A stretch of DNA of 64,000 nt from Oxalobacteraceae bacterium (GTDB lineage: Bacteria > Pseudomonadota > Gammaproteobacteria > Burkholderiales > Burkholderiaceae_D), in NCBI GenBank assembly GCA_947448025.1, contig CANFLV010000008.1, forward strand, positions 1 to 64,000. The letters are read 5' to 3'. The position numbers and the translations under genes are program-made. Numbering within the stretch: the stretch's first letter is position 1; each line of letters starts with the position of its first letter. Of the stretch, positions 33,050 through 43,517 are shown one piece after another. The notes under the pieces were generated by a model. The model made no database searches. It was not told the DNA's origin and saw only the letters and a list, made by a program, of their open reading frames with translations.

Positions 33050-33925
33050 TCATGTAATCAGTAAATGCTCCATTGGATGCCGCGCGAGCGCTTTGGCTTT
33101 CCATGCTTGCCATCGGGCGGGTACCAATTGTAGTACCTCATCGGCCTGCTGTTCTTGCGCGAACGCGCTAAACACACATGCGCCGGAGCCGGTCATCCTT
33201 GCGTTGCCGAATTTCGCCAGCCAGTGTAAAGCTTCTGCGATCTCCGGGAACAACACGGCGGCTACGCCTTGCAAATCATTTTTTCCGAAATTATCTGGAG
33301 CCCCGGAAAAGTCCGTTATTTTGACCGGTTTGGAATCGCGTGTCAATTGGCTTGCACCAAATATCTTTTCGGTCGGTACTGAGACGCCCGGTTCGAGTAC
33401 TACATACCAGCAATCCGGCGTCGTGACGGCGACCAGTTCTTCGCCGACGCCCTCGGCAAACGCATTTTGCCCGAACAGGAAAAACGGAATATCCGCGCCT
33501 AGTGGCAGTGCCAGTGCCATCAGGTCAGCGCGCGTCAGGCCGGCTTGCCACAGATGATTCAGCGCGATCAGTGTCGTGGCCGCATCCGATGATCCGCCAC
33601 CGAGGCCGCCGCCCATGGGCAGCACTTTATGCAGGGCGATGTCGGCGCCGGGGATTTTTTTTCCTGAGCGCGACTGTGCCGCTGTCTGCAAGGTGCGCGC
33701 GGCACGGATGACGAGGTCGCTGTCTTCTGGGACGCCTTGAACCTCCGTCGTGCGCCGTATCGCGCCATCCTCGCGCACGCTGAAATCCAGCAGGTCGCCA
33801 TGATCCAGCAGCTGGAATACGCTTTGCAGCAAATGATAGCCATCAGCGCGGCGGCCGGTCACATGCAGGAATAAATTCAGTTTTGCGGGTGCGGGACAAT
33901 GCGTGAGGGTGAGCGTGGGCGTCAT
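33050..33925 (-). CDS. ispE: 4-diphosphocytidyl-2-C-methyl-D-erythritol kinase
   Basis: A 291 aa GHMP kinase of the MEP isoprenoid pathway that phosphorylates CDP-methylerythritol at the 2-hydroxyl. The N-terminus shows PAPAKLNLFLHVTGRRADGY, the phosphate-binding loop is PMGGGLGGGSSDAATTL, and the C-terminal block is ARMTGSGACVF. It starts 17 bases after the lolB stop, so it probably belongs to the same leftward transcript. Confidence 0.97.
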   Translation of the reverse strand: MTPTLTLTHCPAPAKLNLFLHVTGRRADGYHLLQSVFQLLDHGDLLDFSVREDGAIRRTTEVQGVPEDSDLVIRAARTLQTAAQSRSGKKIPGADIALHKVLPMGGGLGGGSSDAATTLIALNHLWQAGLTRADLMALALPLGADIPFFLFGQNAFAEGVGEELVAVTTPDCWYVVLEPGVSVPTEKIFGASQLTRDSKPVKITDFSGAPDNFGKNDLQGVAAVLFPEIAEALHWLAKFGNARMTGSGACVFSAFAQEQQADEVLQLVPARWQAWKAKALARHPMEHLLIT

Positions 33926-33942
33926 GGGGAAATGAAAAATAT

Positions 33943-34581
33943 TTATGGCTGCTGCCAGCTATCGATGACGATGCGTATCGCCATTTCGCCCAAGCCTGGC
34001 GTCGTGCGTTGCAAGTCGATGCGTCTGGGGCGCGTCAGTGGCGGTGCTTCTTCATTGAACCAGCTCATATACTGGATCTGCCAGCCGTCGGGCGTCATTA
34101 CAGGCGCGGCGTTGTCACTGCCTGGCTGAGCAATCGGTACGGGCTTGCCGTTGGCCAGGCTGAAACCTTGCAGCCAGCCGCGTAAGCCGTCCACCGGCAG
34201 CGTCCAGCCGAGCGTCTCGCTGGTCAGTGTGTCGATATTGTCAGCACTGCGCGGTGGCTTGCCAGCTTCGATCAGGCGCGCTGATGTCGGCGTAATTTCG
34301 AGCGTGGCGAGCGTCTGGTTTAATGGCGACAGCAGGGCCACGGTGATCTGCCCGCGCGTTTGCAGCCAGCGGAAGCTGCCATGCAGTGCTTCCTCCTTAC
34401 CGTCTTGCTCATAGCGCACCGAGATCCGTCCACTGAGCGCGATGTTGTCCTGATAGACCGGTACCGCGAGTACGACATTACTGCTTGGCGCCGGCATTGG
34501 CATCAAGGCTGCGCAGCCTGAGAGCATGAGAGGCACGGCGATCAGCCAGGCAGCACCGGCGCGCGTTAATGTAAGCTGCAT
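33943..34581 (-). CDS. lolB: Outer-membrane lipoprotein receptor LolB
   Basis: A 212 aa lipoprotein with lipobox LSGC near residue 23. It accepts lipoproteins from LolA and inserts them into the outer membrane. The body fits the LolB fold: LSGRISVRYEQDG, HGSFRWLQ, LLSPLNQTLATLEI and GWTLPVDGLRGWLQG. ATG at 34581 is taken as start; a GTG at 34587 overlapping the upstream stop (GTGA) is an equally coupled alternative. It lies between the TPR lipoprotein gene and ispE. Confidence 0.9.
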   Translation of the reverse strand: MQLTLTRAGAAWLIAVPLMLSGCAALMPMPAPSSNVVLAVPVYQDNIALSGRISVRYEQDGKEEALHGSFRWLQTRGQITVALLSPLNQTLATLEITPTSARLIEAGKPPRSADNIDTLTSETLGWTLPVDGLRGWLQGFSLANGKPVPIAQPGSDNAAPVMTPDGWQIQYMSWFNEEAPPLTRPRRIDLQRTTPGLGEMAIRIVIDSWQQP

Positions 34582-34583
34582 CT

Positions 34584-36407
34584 TCACAGGCGCACTTGCA
34601 GGCGGGTCAAGGTGTTTTTCAGCGTACCGTTTTGCGGATCTTTGGCATTCGCGTCATGCCATAATTTTTGCGCATCGTCTTTCAATCCCTTGATCCACAG
34701 GACTTCGCCGAGGTGGACCGCGATTTCGACATCGGGGCGCAAGCCATGGGCGCGGCGCAATGTGGCTTCGGCTTCATTGAGATTGCCCATGCGGTAGTGA
34801 ACCCAGCCAAGGCTGTCGAGGATGAAGGGATCGTTGGGCGTGATCGTCAGCGCTTTTTCGATCAACGCCAAGGCTTCCGGCAAGCGCGTATTGCGTTCGG
34901 CCAGTGAATAGCCAAGCGCATTGTAGGCATGCTGGTTTTCCGGCGCGAGCACCATCAATTTGCGCAGCAGGGTTTCCATCTGCTCGTACTTCTCGGCTTT
35001 TTCGGCGAGCATGGCGTAGTCATACAGCAGGTCAGGATCATCGGGAAAACGCAGATACGCTTCCTGCATGACGCTCATCGCTTCAGGCACGCGTTGGGCA
35101 TCGCGCAAGAGCTGGGCTGAGGCGAGTAGCAGCTGTACCTGTTCATGCGGGCTGTCCGGCTTCAATTCATTGAGCAGGGCCAGGCCTGCATCGATGTCGC
35201 CTTGCTGCGCCATCAGCTGCGCGCGCCGCAGCTGCACGCCGAGGTAGGCGGGGCCGTTTTCGATGCGCGCCAGCCAGTCCAGGGCTGTGGCTGCATCCTT
35301 GCGCTCTTCGGCAATTTGCGCCAATAGCAACAAAGCCTGCGTCGGATCCTGCTCGTCATCGGGATGGGCGTCGAGCACAGCCATGTATCGGCGCAGGTAT
35401 TTATCGGCGGCGACCAAGTCGTCGTTTTGCGAACTGATGACGCCTAGCGCAAAGAGGCTAGCCAAATCCTCCGGCAGCTGCGAGAGCAGGGTTTCGAATT
35501 CGGCGCGCGCTTGCGCGAAATGCTTCTGTTCGATTTGCAGTCGCGCATGCGCCATGCGCACCACGCGTGACGTCGGATGTGCTTGCAAGAAGGTCGATAG
35601 CCTGGCCGCCGCCTGCTCTTTGTCTGGCAGGACCTGCGCCAGTGTTAATGCCGCCAGTTCGGAGCCGGGCTTGAGTTTCAATGCTGCATGAGCCTCTTCC
35701 AGCGCGCGCGCGCCATCACGCTTGTTGTAGGCAGCTTGCGCCAGGGCGATATGGGCTTCGGCACTGACGTCGTAAGGTGTGACCAGTTTCTCCAGCAGGT
35801 CGAACGCGGCGGCCTTGTCGCGGGCACGGCTGAGCATGCGCTGAATCTGCAGCATCATGAAGCCACGGCTCGCCGGGCTGGCGCTGGCAAGGCGCTCGGC
35901 AAACAGCGGCAATGCACTGTCGAGTTCATCGCCCAAGACCACGAAGCCGAGCAGGAATTGTGTCGCCTCTTCATCATGCGGCGCCAGTTCGCGCCATAAG
36001 CGGATGGCAGCGACCGCTTCTTCATTGCGCTTGACGGTAATCGCCATTTCCGTCGCGCGGCGTGCAAGGCGGGGGTCGCGTGTCTGCTGGGCTGCGCCAT
36101 ACAGCGTGACATAGGCGGCTTGCCATTCACCGCGCTGGAATGCGATCTCGGCGCTCATGATCTTGAACAGCAAATCCTTGCTCAGCGGGACATCCGGCAG
36201 TGGGTCGGCAAGGGACTCCATCACTGGCGCGGCCAAGGCGGGTTCGACTTCCTCGCCAGCCGAAGCCGCTGCGACAGCGACGACTGGTGCCGCGACAGCC
36301 GCAGGCGGATCCGTGCGGCGTAAATAATCGGCGCAGCCCGTCATCAAGGTCGACAAGGTTACAATGAGCAGGACGTTTTTCAATGGGGATCTCGGCAATT
36401 CGTGCAT
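34584..36407 (-). CDS. TPR-repeat lipoprotein
   Basis: A 607 aa protein with a lipoprotein signal (lipobox MTGC, then ADYLRR) followed by an Ala/Val-rich linker and many tetratricopeptide repeats across nearly the whole length, clearest near the C-terminus ([26 protein letters not shown]). It is presumably periplasmic and attached to a membrane. Proteins of this kind are regularly encoded beside lolB in betaproteobacteria, suggesting a role in outer-membrane biogenesis that is not established here. Its stop overlaps the lolB start region. It is divergent from mutM. Confidence 0.85.
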   Translation of the reverse strand: MHELPRSPLKNVLLIVTLSTLMTGCADYLRRTDPPAAVAAPVVAVAAASAGEEVEPALAAPVMESLADPLPDVPLSKDLLFKIMSAEIAFQRGEWQAAYVTLYGAAQQTRDPRLARRATEMAITVKRNEEAVAAIRLWRELAPHDEEATQFLLGFVVLGDELDSALPLFAERLASASPASRGFMMLQIQRMLSRARDKAAAFDLLEKLVTPYDVSAEAHIALAQAAYNKRDGARALEEAHAALKLKPGSELAALTLAQVLPDKEQAAARLSTFLQAHPTSRVVRMAHARLQIEQKHFAQARAEFETLLSQLPEDLASLFALGVISSQNDDLVAADKYLRRYMAVLDAHPDDEQDPTQALLLLAQIAEERKDAATALDWLARIENGPAYLGVQLRRAQLMAQQGDIDAGLALLNELKPDSPHEQVQLLLASAQLLRDAQRVPEAMSVMQEAYLRFPDDPDLLYDYAMLAEKAEKYEQMETLLRKLMVLAPENQHAYNALGYSLAERNTRLPEALALIEKALTITPNDPFILDSLGWVHYRMGNLNEAEATLRRAHGLRPDVEIAVHLGEVLWIKGLKDDAQKLWHDANAKDPQNGTLKNTLTRLQVRL

Positions 36408-36494
36408 CCCTTGATTCTACGCTCAACCCGCAGAGGATGGCAGAGCCAGTTCAATGCCGCTGATGATTCCATTTTTTATAAGATCTCCTGTTTT

Positions 36495-37316
36495 ATGCCT
36501 GAATTACCTGAAGTCGAAGTCACGCGGCGTGGTGTCGCACCGCATTTGCAAGACCGCATGGTCACCGATGTCACGCTGCGTCATAGCGGATTGCGCTGGC
36601 CTTTCCCGGTCGACCTCGCCACGCGTTTGCGCGGCCATGTCGTGCGCGACATTGGCCGTCGCGGCAAATATCTTTTGCTTGGCTTCGATCACGGCAGCCT
36701 GATTATCCACCTCGGCATGTCCGGTCATTTGCGCGTCCTGCCCAGCGACACGGCGCCGCGCAAGCATGACCATTTCGACCTCGTGATAGGCGAACAGCTC
36801 TTGCGCCTGCATGATCCGCGGCGCTTTGGCGCGGTGCTCTGGCATGCACATGATGACGGACCGGTCGAAGGACATGCCTTGTTGCGCGGCCTCGGTGTCG
36901 AACCGCTCGAAGGCAGCTTTACGGGAGCGCTGCTGCATCGCCAGACGCGCAATCGCAGCCAGGCAATCAAGCAGGTACTGTTGGCCGGGAATATCGTCGT
37001 CGGTGTCGGCAATATCTATGCCTCGGAAAGCCTGTTTCGCGCCGCTATCAATCCGAAGACGCCGGCCGGCCGCATCAGCCTGGCGCGCTACGAAAAGCTG
37101 GCGCAGGCGATACGCGAAATCCTCGCCGAAGCGATTCTGCAAGGCGGCAGTACGCTGCGTGATTTCATTGCGGTCAACGGTCAATCCGGTTATTTCCAGC
37201 AAAATTATTTTGTCTATAATCGCGCCGACGAACCCTGCCGCGTCTGTCAGGCGCCGGTGCGGCAAATCGTGCAGGGCCAGCGCTCAACGTTTTACTGCGT
37301 GAATTGCCAGAAATGA
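36495..37316 (+). CDS. mutM: Formamidopyrimidine-DNA glycosylase
   Basis: A 273 aa base-excision repair enzyme for 8-oxoguanine and formamidopyrimidines, with AP-lyase activity. The mature N-terminal proline and glutamate are present ([13 protein letters not shown]), as are the lysine in RRGKYLLLG and the C-terminal zinc finger CRVC...CVNC. Start at 36495 is fixed because the catalytic Pro must follow the initiator Met; a longer frame from 36402 is excluded. It overlaps mutY by four bases, so the two anti-8-oxoguanine enzymes are co-translated. Confidence 0.98.
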   Translation: MPELPEVEVTRRGVAPHLQDRMVTDVTLRHSGLRWPFPVDLATRLRGHVVRDIGRRGKYLLLGFDHGSLIIHLGMSGHLRVLPSDTAPRKHDHFDLVIGEQLLRLHDPRRFGAVLWHAHDDGPVEGHALLRGLGVEPLEGSFTGALLHRQTRNRSQAIKQVLLAGNIVVGVGNIYASESLFRAAINPKTPAGRISLARYEKLAQAIREILAEAILQGGSTLRDFIAVNGQSGYFQQNYFVYNRADEPCRVCQAPVRQIVQGQRSTFYCVNCQK

Positions 37317-38437
37317 AGCGCATCATCGAAGAAACCCAAGTCGAACCAGTAGCGCATGAACCGGCCTTTTCTGACGCCGTGATTGCCTGGCAAAAGCAGC
37401 ATGGACGGCACAAGCTGCCATGGCAAAACACGCGCGATGCCTATCGCATCTGGCTCTCGGAAATCATGCTGCAGCAAACTCAGGTCAGTGCGGTGATTCC
37501 CTACTATGAGCGTTTCCTGCGTCGCTTTCCCGATGTTGCCACGCTCGCCGCTGCGCCCTCCGAAGACGTAATGGCGCACTGGAGCGGGCTCGGCTACTAC
37601 ACGCGCGCACGTAACCTGCATCGCTGCGCGCAGCGCGTTACCGATGAATATGGCGGTGCCTTTCCTGCAGATACGCTCTTGCTGGCGGATCTGCCCGGCA
37701 TCGGACGTTCGACCGCAGCGGCGATCTCGGCATTTGCGTATGGCACGCGTGCCGCTATCCTCGATGGCAACGTCAAACGGGTGTTTGCGCGCGTCTTTGG
37801 TGTCGATGGCTATCCAGGGCAGAAAAAAATTGAAGACCAGTTATGGCAGCGCGCCGAAGCCTTGTTGCCTCTGGCTGACATCGGTTCATACACGCAGGGT
37901 TTGATGGATCTCGGCGCCACAGTATGCACGCGCAGCAAGCCTTCGTGCGGACTATGTCCACTGCAAAAGGTCTGCGTCGCGCTGGCCACCGACCGGGTCG
38001 CTGAACTGCCGGTGCGCAAACCGAAACAGACCGTGCCGGAAAAATATACCGCGATGCTCGTCATTACCGATGGCGCGCAAGTCCTGCTGCAGCAGCGGCC
38101 CGACAGTGGTATCTGGGGCGGCTTGCTGTCACTGCCGGAAGTGCCCGATTTGCTCGACGAAGGCAGCGGCGCGCTCGAGGATTTGCTCGGCGCGGCGCTA
38201 TTGCCCTACGGTGTTCCGGAGAATATGGGCTTGGAGCGCCTGCTGCCGTTTTCGCACGGCTTTACTCATTTCAAGCTGCATGTCGCGCCTTACCGCATCA
38301 CGCTCGCGCGTCGCCTCGATACCGTCGGCGAAGCCACGCATGTCTGGCTCGATGCGGCGAAAATTGCCGATGCGCCTTTGCCGGCGCCGGTCAAGAAACT
38401 GCTGCTGGCGCTGTTCCCGCAATACAGTCTGATCTAA
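37313..38437 (+). CDS. mutY: A/G-specific adenine glycosylase
   Basis: A 374 aa enzyme that removes adenine mispaired with 8-oxoguanine. Seen are the catalytic Glu in [12 protein letters not shown], the HhH motif [12 protein letters not shown], the Asp in [13 protein letters not shown], the 4Fe-4S cluster CX6CX2CX5C ([17 protein letters not shown]) and a C-terminal NUDIX-like domain that reads 8-oxoguanine. ATG at 37313 overlaps the mutM stop (ATGA). A TTG three codons upstream is not needed. Confidence 0.98.
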   Translation: MKRIIEETQVEPVAHEPAFSDAVIAWQKQHGRHKLPWQNTRDAYRIWLSEIMLQQTQVSAVIPYYERFLRRFPDVATLAAAPSEDVMAHWSGLGYYTRARNLHRCAQRVTDEYGGAFPADTLLLADLPGIGRSTAAAISAFAYGTRAAILDGNVKRVFARVFGVDGYPGQKKIEDQLWQRAEALLPLADIGSYTQGLMDLGATVCTRSKPSCGLCPLQKVCVALATDRVAELPVRKPKQTVPEKYTAMLVITDGAQVLLQQRPDSGIWGGLLSLPEVPDLLDEGSGALEDLLGAALLPYGVPENMGLERLLPFSHGFTHFKLHVAPYRITLARRLDTVGEATHVWLDAAKIADAPLPAPVKKLLLALFPQYSLI

Positions 38438-38497
38438 GCTTGCTGGACTTTGGCGCATGCGGCGCGGTGCTCCCGAATCCTTAAGCAAGCTTGGCAT

Positions 38498-39181
38498 TCA
38501 ATGCAGCGATTCAGGCCGTCGCATTGATGCGGCCACAGGCAGTTTCAAGTCCTGGATCACGCCGAGTGCCATCAGGTGTTCTTCTACAGCCTCAAGTCGT
38601 GCCAGCGGATCTTCGATCATGAGCAAACGCTGTTTATCTACCAGCGGCAGCGGCAGAATTTCAGTCCAGCGATGCGCGACCCAGGCAGCGTCATCAAGGC
38701 AGGTTGGCAACGGAAATGGATACATGAAGGCCTCGCCCTGTTCGGCTTCGCCTTGTTCCTTGACTTCATTGATGACGTTTTGCAGGGTCGCGGTGGTATC
38801 GGCATGCTGCTTGCCGATGCGTGTTGGCGTATCGTCCGCAAGCATTTCGACCTGAGCTTCCAGCCGGTGATCCGGCGTCTCACGCGTGGCGAGAATGCGG
38901 AAGCGCGCGCCGCCTTGTGTTTGCAGCAGCAACACGCCCAAGTCATGCATATCCCACTGGCGAATATGCGCGAGGCAACCGATCTGTTCCGGCGCAGCGG
39001 CCGCACCCACTTCCTGGCCCTGGCGAATCAGTACCACGCCAAATGGCGCATCATGCTTCATGCAGTCGCGCACCATGTCCGTGTAGCGTGCTTCGAATAC
39101 GCGCAGGGGCAAAATTCCAAGGGGGAGCAGTACAGTATTGAGGGGGAAGAGCGGGATCCAGCGATCAGTTGACAGTGTCAT
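38498..39181 (-). CDS. LON substrate-binding-domain protein
   Basis: A 227 aa protein formed only of the N-terminal substrate-binding domain of Lon protease: IPLFPLNTVLLPLGILPLRV, FEARYTDMVRDC and FGVVLIRQG. There is no AAA+ or Ser-Lys protease part. Such stand-alone proteins are widespread and functionally undefined. Start at 39181 follows GGAAG five bases upstream; the 16 residues of a longer frame lack support. It is on the minus strand downstream of rapZ, separated by about 160 bases. Confidence 0.9.
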   Translation of the reverse strand: MTLSTDRWIPLFPLNTVLLPLGILPLRVFEARYTDMVRDCMKHDAPFGVVLIRQGQEVGAAAAPEQIGCLAHIRQWDMHDLGVLLLQTQGGARFRILATRETPDHRLEAQVEMLADDTPTRIGKQHADTTATLQNVINEVKEQGEAEQGEAFMYPFPLPTCLDDAAWVAHRWTEILPLPLVDKQRLLMIEDPLARLEAVEEHLMALGVIQDLKLPVAASMRRPESLH

Positions 39182-39339
39182 TTCAGCTTCCAAATAATTT
39201 CCGAAAGGGAATTTTACGCCGCCATGCAATGGGCTCGTCCAGCGTTACATTTACTTGTCGCAATATTGCACAAAATCAATATTGTGAATGTAATCCATGG
39301 ATGCGCTGCGCCCGGGCCGGACAAGTCAACGCGCGGGAT

Positions 39340-40194
39340 TTAGCCCAGTTCGCGATGCCGCAAGATCACATGCTCCGTCGTCCGGAAATGCCGCGCCAGT
39401 TTTTCTGCGAGGTAGACTGAGCGATGTTGTCCGCCAGTGCAGCCGATAGCTACGGTGAGGTAGCTGCGGTTATCACTTTTGAAGGCCGGCAGCCACTTTT
39501 CAACGAAGCTGCGGATATCGTTGTGCATGTCGGCGACCTGCGCATGCGCGTCAAGAAACGCTGCCACTGCCGGATCGCGCCCCGTCTGTGGGCGCAAGGC
39601 CAGATCATAAAAAGGATTCGGCAGGACGCGCACGTCGAAGACGAGATCGGCATCCAGCGGCACGCCATATTTGAAAGCGAAGGACTCGAACAGCAAGGTC
39701 AGGCGCGTGCCTTTGGTGTCGACCAGATCCTTGATCCAGCTACGCAATTTACTCGCTGACAGTCCCGAGGTATCGAGCACATGGCCGAGACCTTCGATGC
39801 TGACCAGCATCTCGCGTTCCTTCAAAATACATTCGAGCAGCGTCGGCGGATTGTCGCTGTCACCGAGGCGGTGTGACAGGGGATGACTGCGTCGGGTTTC
39901 GGAAAAGCGCGTCACCAGCGCTTCCGTAGTTGAGGTCAGGAACAGGACCTTGATGTCGTGGCCTTCCTCTTTCAGGCGCTGTACATCGGCAGGCAAGCCC
40001 GCAAGAGATGCCGCGCTGCGCGCATCCATGGCCACGGCGAGGTTTTCTGCGCCTTCGGCAATGCGCGTATCGACCAGCGCGCGCAATAGCGCCGGCGGCA
40101 AATTATCGACGCAAAAATAACCAGCGTCTTCGAGCGCATTCAAGCCCACTGATTTGCCCGAACCGGAAATGCCAGTGATGAGGATAATGCGCAT
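39340..40194 (-). CDS. rapZ: RNase adapter protein RapZ
   Basis: A 284 aa P-loop protein. The Walker A loop is GISGSGKS (8-15), followed by ALEDAGYFCVDNLPPALL. The C-terminal domain shows the RapZ blocks YLTVAIGCTGGQHRSVYLAE and FRTTEHVILRHREL. In E. coli it delivers a small RNA to RNase E to control glucosamine-6-phosphate synthase; in betaproteobacteria its clients are less clear. It begins six bases after the hprK stop, in a leftward run with ptsN and hprK. Confidence 0.96.
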   Translation of the reverse strand: MRIILITGISGSGKSVGLNALEDAGYFCVDNLPPALLRALVDTRIAEGAENLAVAMDARSAASLAGLPADVQRLKEEGHDIKVLFLTSTTEALVTRFSETRRSHPLSHRLGDSDNPPTLLECILKEREMLVSIEGLGHVLDTSGLSASKLRSWIKDLVDTKGTRLTLLFESFAFKYGVPLDADLVFDVRVLPNPFYDLALRPQTGRDPAVAAFLDAHAQVADMHNDIRSFVEKWLPAFKSDNRSYLTVAIGCTGGQHRSVYLAEKLARHFRTTEHVILRHRELG

Positions 40195-40200
40195 TGTGGC

Positions 40201-41139
40201 CTAATCGTTTTCCATGGCGCGCTGCTGGCGCTCCATGAATTCTTTGAGTGTATCAATGCCGCGCAGTTGCAGGATTGTATTGCGCACAGCGGCTTCGAGC
40301 AGTACCGCAAGATTTCGTCCGGCTTCGACCGGGATCACGACCTTGCGGATTGCCAGACCCAGCACGTCGTCGGTTTGCGAATTCAGCGGCAGGCGCTCGT
40401 AGTTTTCTTCGAGTGTGGTGCGGCGTACGAGATGCACGATCAGTTTCAGGCGCATTTTGCGGCGCACGGCAGTCTCGCCAAAAATGGTCTTGATATCGAG
40501 CAGTCCCAGGCCGCGCACTTCGAGCAGGTTTTGCAGCAAAGGCGGGCAGCGGCCTTCGATCATATGCGGCGCAATGCGCGCGAACTCGACGGCGTCATCA
40601 GCGACCAGGCCATGATTACGTGAAATCAACTCCAGGCCGAGTTCACTCTTGCCCAAGCCGGATTCGCCGGTGATTAATACGCCTACGCCGAGCACGTCCA
40701 TGAACACGCCATGCATCGTGATGCGTTGCGCGAGCTTCTTGGACAGATACACGCGCAGATAGTCGATGACTTGCGCCGCCGGCAAGGGCGTGGAAAACAG
40801 CGGGATATTATGTTCGTCGCATTTCTCGATCAGGAACTGCGGTGTATCGAGTCCCTGGGCGATGATGAAGGCGGGCGGTTTGCCGGCAATCAGTTCATCG
40901 GTCTGGTATTGCCGTGAGCCCGGCGACAGGCGCTGGTAATACTCAGTTTCCTGATGGCCGAAGACCTGGATACGGCCCGGATGGATCAAATTCAAATGGC
41001 CGACCTGGTCGGCTGCCGAGGTCGCATCACCGGAAATGAGTCGTTCACCGCCGGGAAAACCGGCAAACCAGCCTAGCGATAGCGTCTCGCGATTATCGTC
41101 GTAGAGTTGCTGGATGGTCAGCGGATCGGAAAAAGGCAT
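40201..41139 (-). CDS. hprK: HPr kinase/phosphorylase
   Basis: A 312 aa bifunctional enzyme that phosphorylates HPr on its regulatory serine and reverses the reaction. The P-loop is [15 protein letters not shown], the acidic catalytic segment is LVADDAVEF, and the HprK signature [15 protein letters not shown] is intact. In proteobacteria without sugar-transporting PTS it works with PtsN as a regulatory phosphorelay, which fits ptsN immediately upstream and rapZ immediately downstream. Confidence 0.97.
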   Translation of the reverse strand: MPFSDPLTIQQLYDDNRETLSLGWFAGFPGGERLISGDATSAADQVGHLNLIHPGRIQVFGHQETEYYQRLSPGSRQYQTDELIAGKPPAFIIAQGLDTPQFLIEKCDEHNIPLFSTPLPAAQVIDYLRVYLSKKLAQRITMHGVFMDVLGVGVLITGESGLGKSELGLELISRNHGLVADDAVEFARIAPHMIEGRCPPLLQNLLEVRGLGLLDIKTIFGETAVRRKMRLKLIVHLVRRTTLEENYERLPLNSQTDDVLGLAIRKVVIPVEAGRNLAVLLEAAVRNTILQLRGIDTLKEFMERQQRAMEND

Positions 41140-41202
41140 GATTCATTCTCAGTGATATCCAGCAATGCTGTCGCCCCGATTCAGGCGGCAGCGGAAGTCA
41201 AT

Positions 41203-41673
41203 TCAAGCGGCATGGGCGCTTGGTTGCCAGGTAATCAGTCTTGCATGCACGGCGGCCGCATCTTGCGAGGTACTTAATAATTCACGGAAGCTGGCATCGG
41301 AAAACATCTCGGCAATTTCCGAGAGGATTTCGAGGTGTTGCTGGGTGACGTTGTCAGGAATGAGCAGGAAAATCAGCAGCGTCACGGGCTGGCCATCCGG
41401 AGACTCAAAGGGAATGCCTTCGTGCAGCCGGACAAATGCCGCGCGTGGCGCCTTCAAACCTTTTACGCGTCCATGCGGCACCGCGACGCCGTGGCCCAGT
41501 CCGGTAGAACCCAGCCGTTCGCGGGCGAACAGGTTTTCCGAGACGATGGCGCGGGCGATGCCACAGTTGTTTTCGAATATCAGGCCGGCTTGCTCGAATG
41601 CACGCTTTTTGCTCGAGACATCGAGATCGAGCACGACATTGGCAGGAGGCAGAATCTGGCTGAAATGGTTCAT
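41203..41673 (-). CDS. ptsN: PTS IIA-like nitrogen-regulatory protein PtsN
   Basis: A 156 aa EIIA-Ntr protein. The phospho-accepting His is in GHGVAVPHGRV, and family blocks LLIFLLIPDN and HLEILSEIAEMFSD follow. It relays phosphate from EI-Ntr and NPr to control potassium and nitrogen functions. It starts the hprK-rapZ run; rpoN and hpf, which often precede it, are not in this position here. Confidence 0.96.
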   Translation of the reverse strand: MNHFSQILPPANVVLDLDVSSKKRAFEQAGLIFENNCGIARAIVSENLFARERLGSTGLGHGVAVPHGRVKGLKAPRAAFVRLHEGIPFESPDGQPVTLLIFLLIPDNVTQQHLEILSEIAEMFSDASFRELLSTSQDAAAVHARLITWQPSAHAA

Positions 41674-41819
41674 GGTACGTTGCGCAAAAATGACGTCTGG
41701 AATTAATTATAGGCTGATTCTATACCGATTGGCATAGCAAAAACCACGCCACATCGTTTCCAGCAATATCTTGTCAGTTCACTCCCTTGCCTTGCCAGCT
41801 GCGCCTTCAGGCAAATTGA

Positions 41820-42665
41820 TCACTGCCGCGCATTGCGTAAATTAGATGGTCGTTTACCGCTGCTGAAGTTACTGCGCCATGGGTTGATATCGAGTCCGCC
41901 GCGACGGGTGTAGCGCGCATAGACGGCGAGTTTTTGCGGTTTGCACTGACGTAAAATGTCAATGAAGATCCGTTCCACGCATTGCTCATGGAACTCATTG
42001 TGATTACGAAAGCCGATCAGGTAGCGCAGCAGGTTTTCTTCGTCGATCGGCGCGCCGACGTACCGGATTTGCACGCTGCCCCAGTCAGGCTGGCCTGTGA
42101 CCAGGCAATTCGATTTCAGTAAATGTGACACGAAAGTCTGCTCGACGATCGCAGCTTCGTGATTGGCATGCAGCAGGCTGGCGTCGGGCGTGTAATCATT
42201 GATTTCAAGATCCAGTCGGTCGAGCAGCAAGCCGTCGAATTCGCCCATTTTCAGCGTGCCGAACTGATCGGCCAGCGTCAGGCTGACCTGGATGGCGGCG
42301 CCAAATCCGGCCGACAGATCAGCGCGCAATAATTCCGTGAGGGCATCAGCACCGGCGAGTCGCGTCTGGTTGAAGGAATTCAGATAGAGCTTGAAGGACT
42401 TTGATTCAACGATGTTGGGTGAATCGGCCGGCACGGTGATTGTGGCGATCGCAATTTGCGGCTTGCCGCGCAGGTTCAGCCAGGAGACTTCATAGGCATT
42501 CCAGATGTCGACGCCAAAAAAGGGCAGGGTGCTGCCAGCGGCAAGGCCGAGTTCGTCGCGCTTGCCCTGCCGTGCAATCGGGAACAGCAGGGCAGGGTCG
42601 TATTCGGCAATGTAGGTCGCTGGCTTGCCGAGCGGCGAGGCGCCCGGATGAGATGGAATATGCAT
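41820..42665 (-). CDS. queF: NADPH-dependent preQ0 reductase QueF
   Basis: A 281 aa bimodular (E. coli-type) QueF that reduces the nitrile of 7-cyano-7-deazaguanine to preQ1 for queuosine synthesis. The nucleophile Cys187 is in [11 protein letters not shown], with Asp194 nearby, and the NADPH-binding block [15 protein letters not shown] is present. [13 protein letters not shown] ends the conserved region. It stands alone on the minus strand. Confidence 0.97.
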   Translation of the reverse strand: MHIPSHPGASPLGKPATYIAEYDPALLFPIARQGKRDELGLAAGSTLPFFGVDIWNAYEVSWLNLRGKPQIAIATITVPADSPNIVESKSFKLYLNSFNQTRLAGADALTELLRADLSAGFGAAIQVSLTLADQFGTLKMGEFDGLLLDRLDLEINDYTPDASLLHANHEAAIVEQTFVSHLLKSNCLVTGQPDWGSVQIRYVGAPIDEENLLRYLIGFRNHNEFHEQCVERIFIDILRQCKPQKLAVYARYTRRGGLDINPWRSNFSSGKRPSNLRNARQ

Positions 42666-42777
42666 GAAGAGTCGACAGGAGGTGAGCGCAAAGACACATT
42701 CTGACAGATTCTAAATAAATGCGGCCATGTGCTGATGCCGGCGCCCGATTCGGGCTAGCTCATCCGGCATTCCCGGT

Positions 42778-43320
42778 TCAAGCAATTGACTCCAGTGTCC
42801 TGTAGTGAATGTGCACGGGGAGTGTCACTTCTTCTCCGCTGCTCGTGGTGCCGCGCGGTGCGGCAAAGCCCTTGGTTCCCGGCACCCAGCGCAGTTTGCC
42901 GGCTAAATCGTGAAGTTCCCAGCCTACGTGTTTGCCTACGCCAATACAAGAGTTCTTATTGCCACAAGCCGTGCCATGACCGGTGGCGATCATGGCATGC
43001 AGCAGCACAGGCGGGTCAACCTGCTCATTGAAAAAGCCAATAAAGCTGCCTTGCGGGACTTTGCGCATTTCTGCAGCCGACGTCACGGCCGTGTCGGTGG
43101 GAGTGACGTACATGGCATAACTGTTGGCATGGATATTTTTATACAGTTTGGTGAAGAGTTGCTTATTGATGACCTTGGCATTGAATGCGCACAGGATGAC
43201 TGCGTCCCAGCACATGTCGGAGGACTGGGTGAGCCAGGCGCTGCCGCTGGTGTTGGTGGCGGCGTCTCTGGCGTAGGCAGCGGCAATACGTCCTTTATGA
43301 TTGTTCGCATCGACTGGCAT
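42778..43320 (-). CDS. Hypothetical protein, possible NlpC/P60- or CHAP-like cysteine hydrolase
   Basis: A 180 aa protein without signal peptide. Cys37 in SSDMCWDAVILCAF is followed by a helix, and His108 in PVLLHAMIATGHG lies in a strand-like stretch after QGSFIGFF. That Cys-then-His order with a small beta core is what papain-like NlpC/P60 or CHAP amidases show. GNKNSCIGVGKHVGWELHDL follows. I cannot match it to a named family, and the catalytic assignment is inference. It lies alone between queF and ilvA, with spacers of more than 100 bases on both sides. Some secreted toxins and effectors have this shape, but no immunity gene or secretion cluster is visible. Confidence 0.5.
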   Translation of the reverse strand: MPVDANNHKGRIAAAYARDAATNTSGSAWLTQSSDMCWDAVILCAFNAKVINKQLFTKLYKNIHANSYAMYVTPTDTAVTSAAEMRKVPQGSFIGFFNEQVDPPVLLHAMIATGHGTACGNKNSCIGVGKHVGWELHDLAGKLRWVPGTKGFAAPRGTTSSGEEVTLPVHIHYRTLESIA

Positions 43321-43517
43321 TTTTCTTCCTCACATGATGGAATTTTCCGGATCGAAGTGCATAAATGCATGAGGTTTGCATTTGCTGCGACGACGACTGA
43401 TCTGTTTATTATCAGTAATTTGCTGATAAAAAGAAGGGAAATTCCTGCCAAGTGCGTACTTAAATGATGTCAGTGCGACAAGTAGATCGGGCATGGTCAG
43501 CTTGTCGCGTCGATCGA

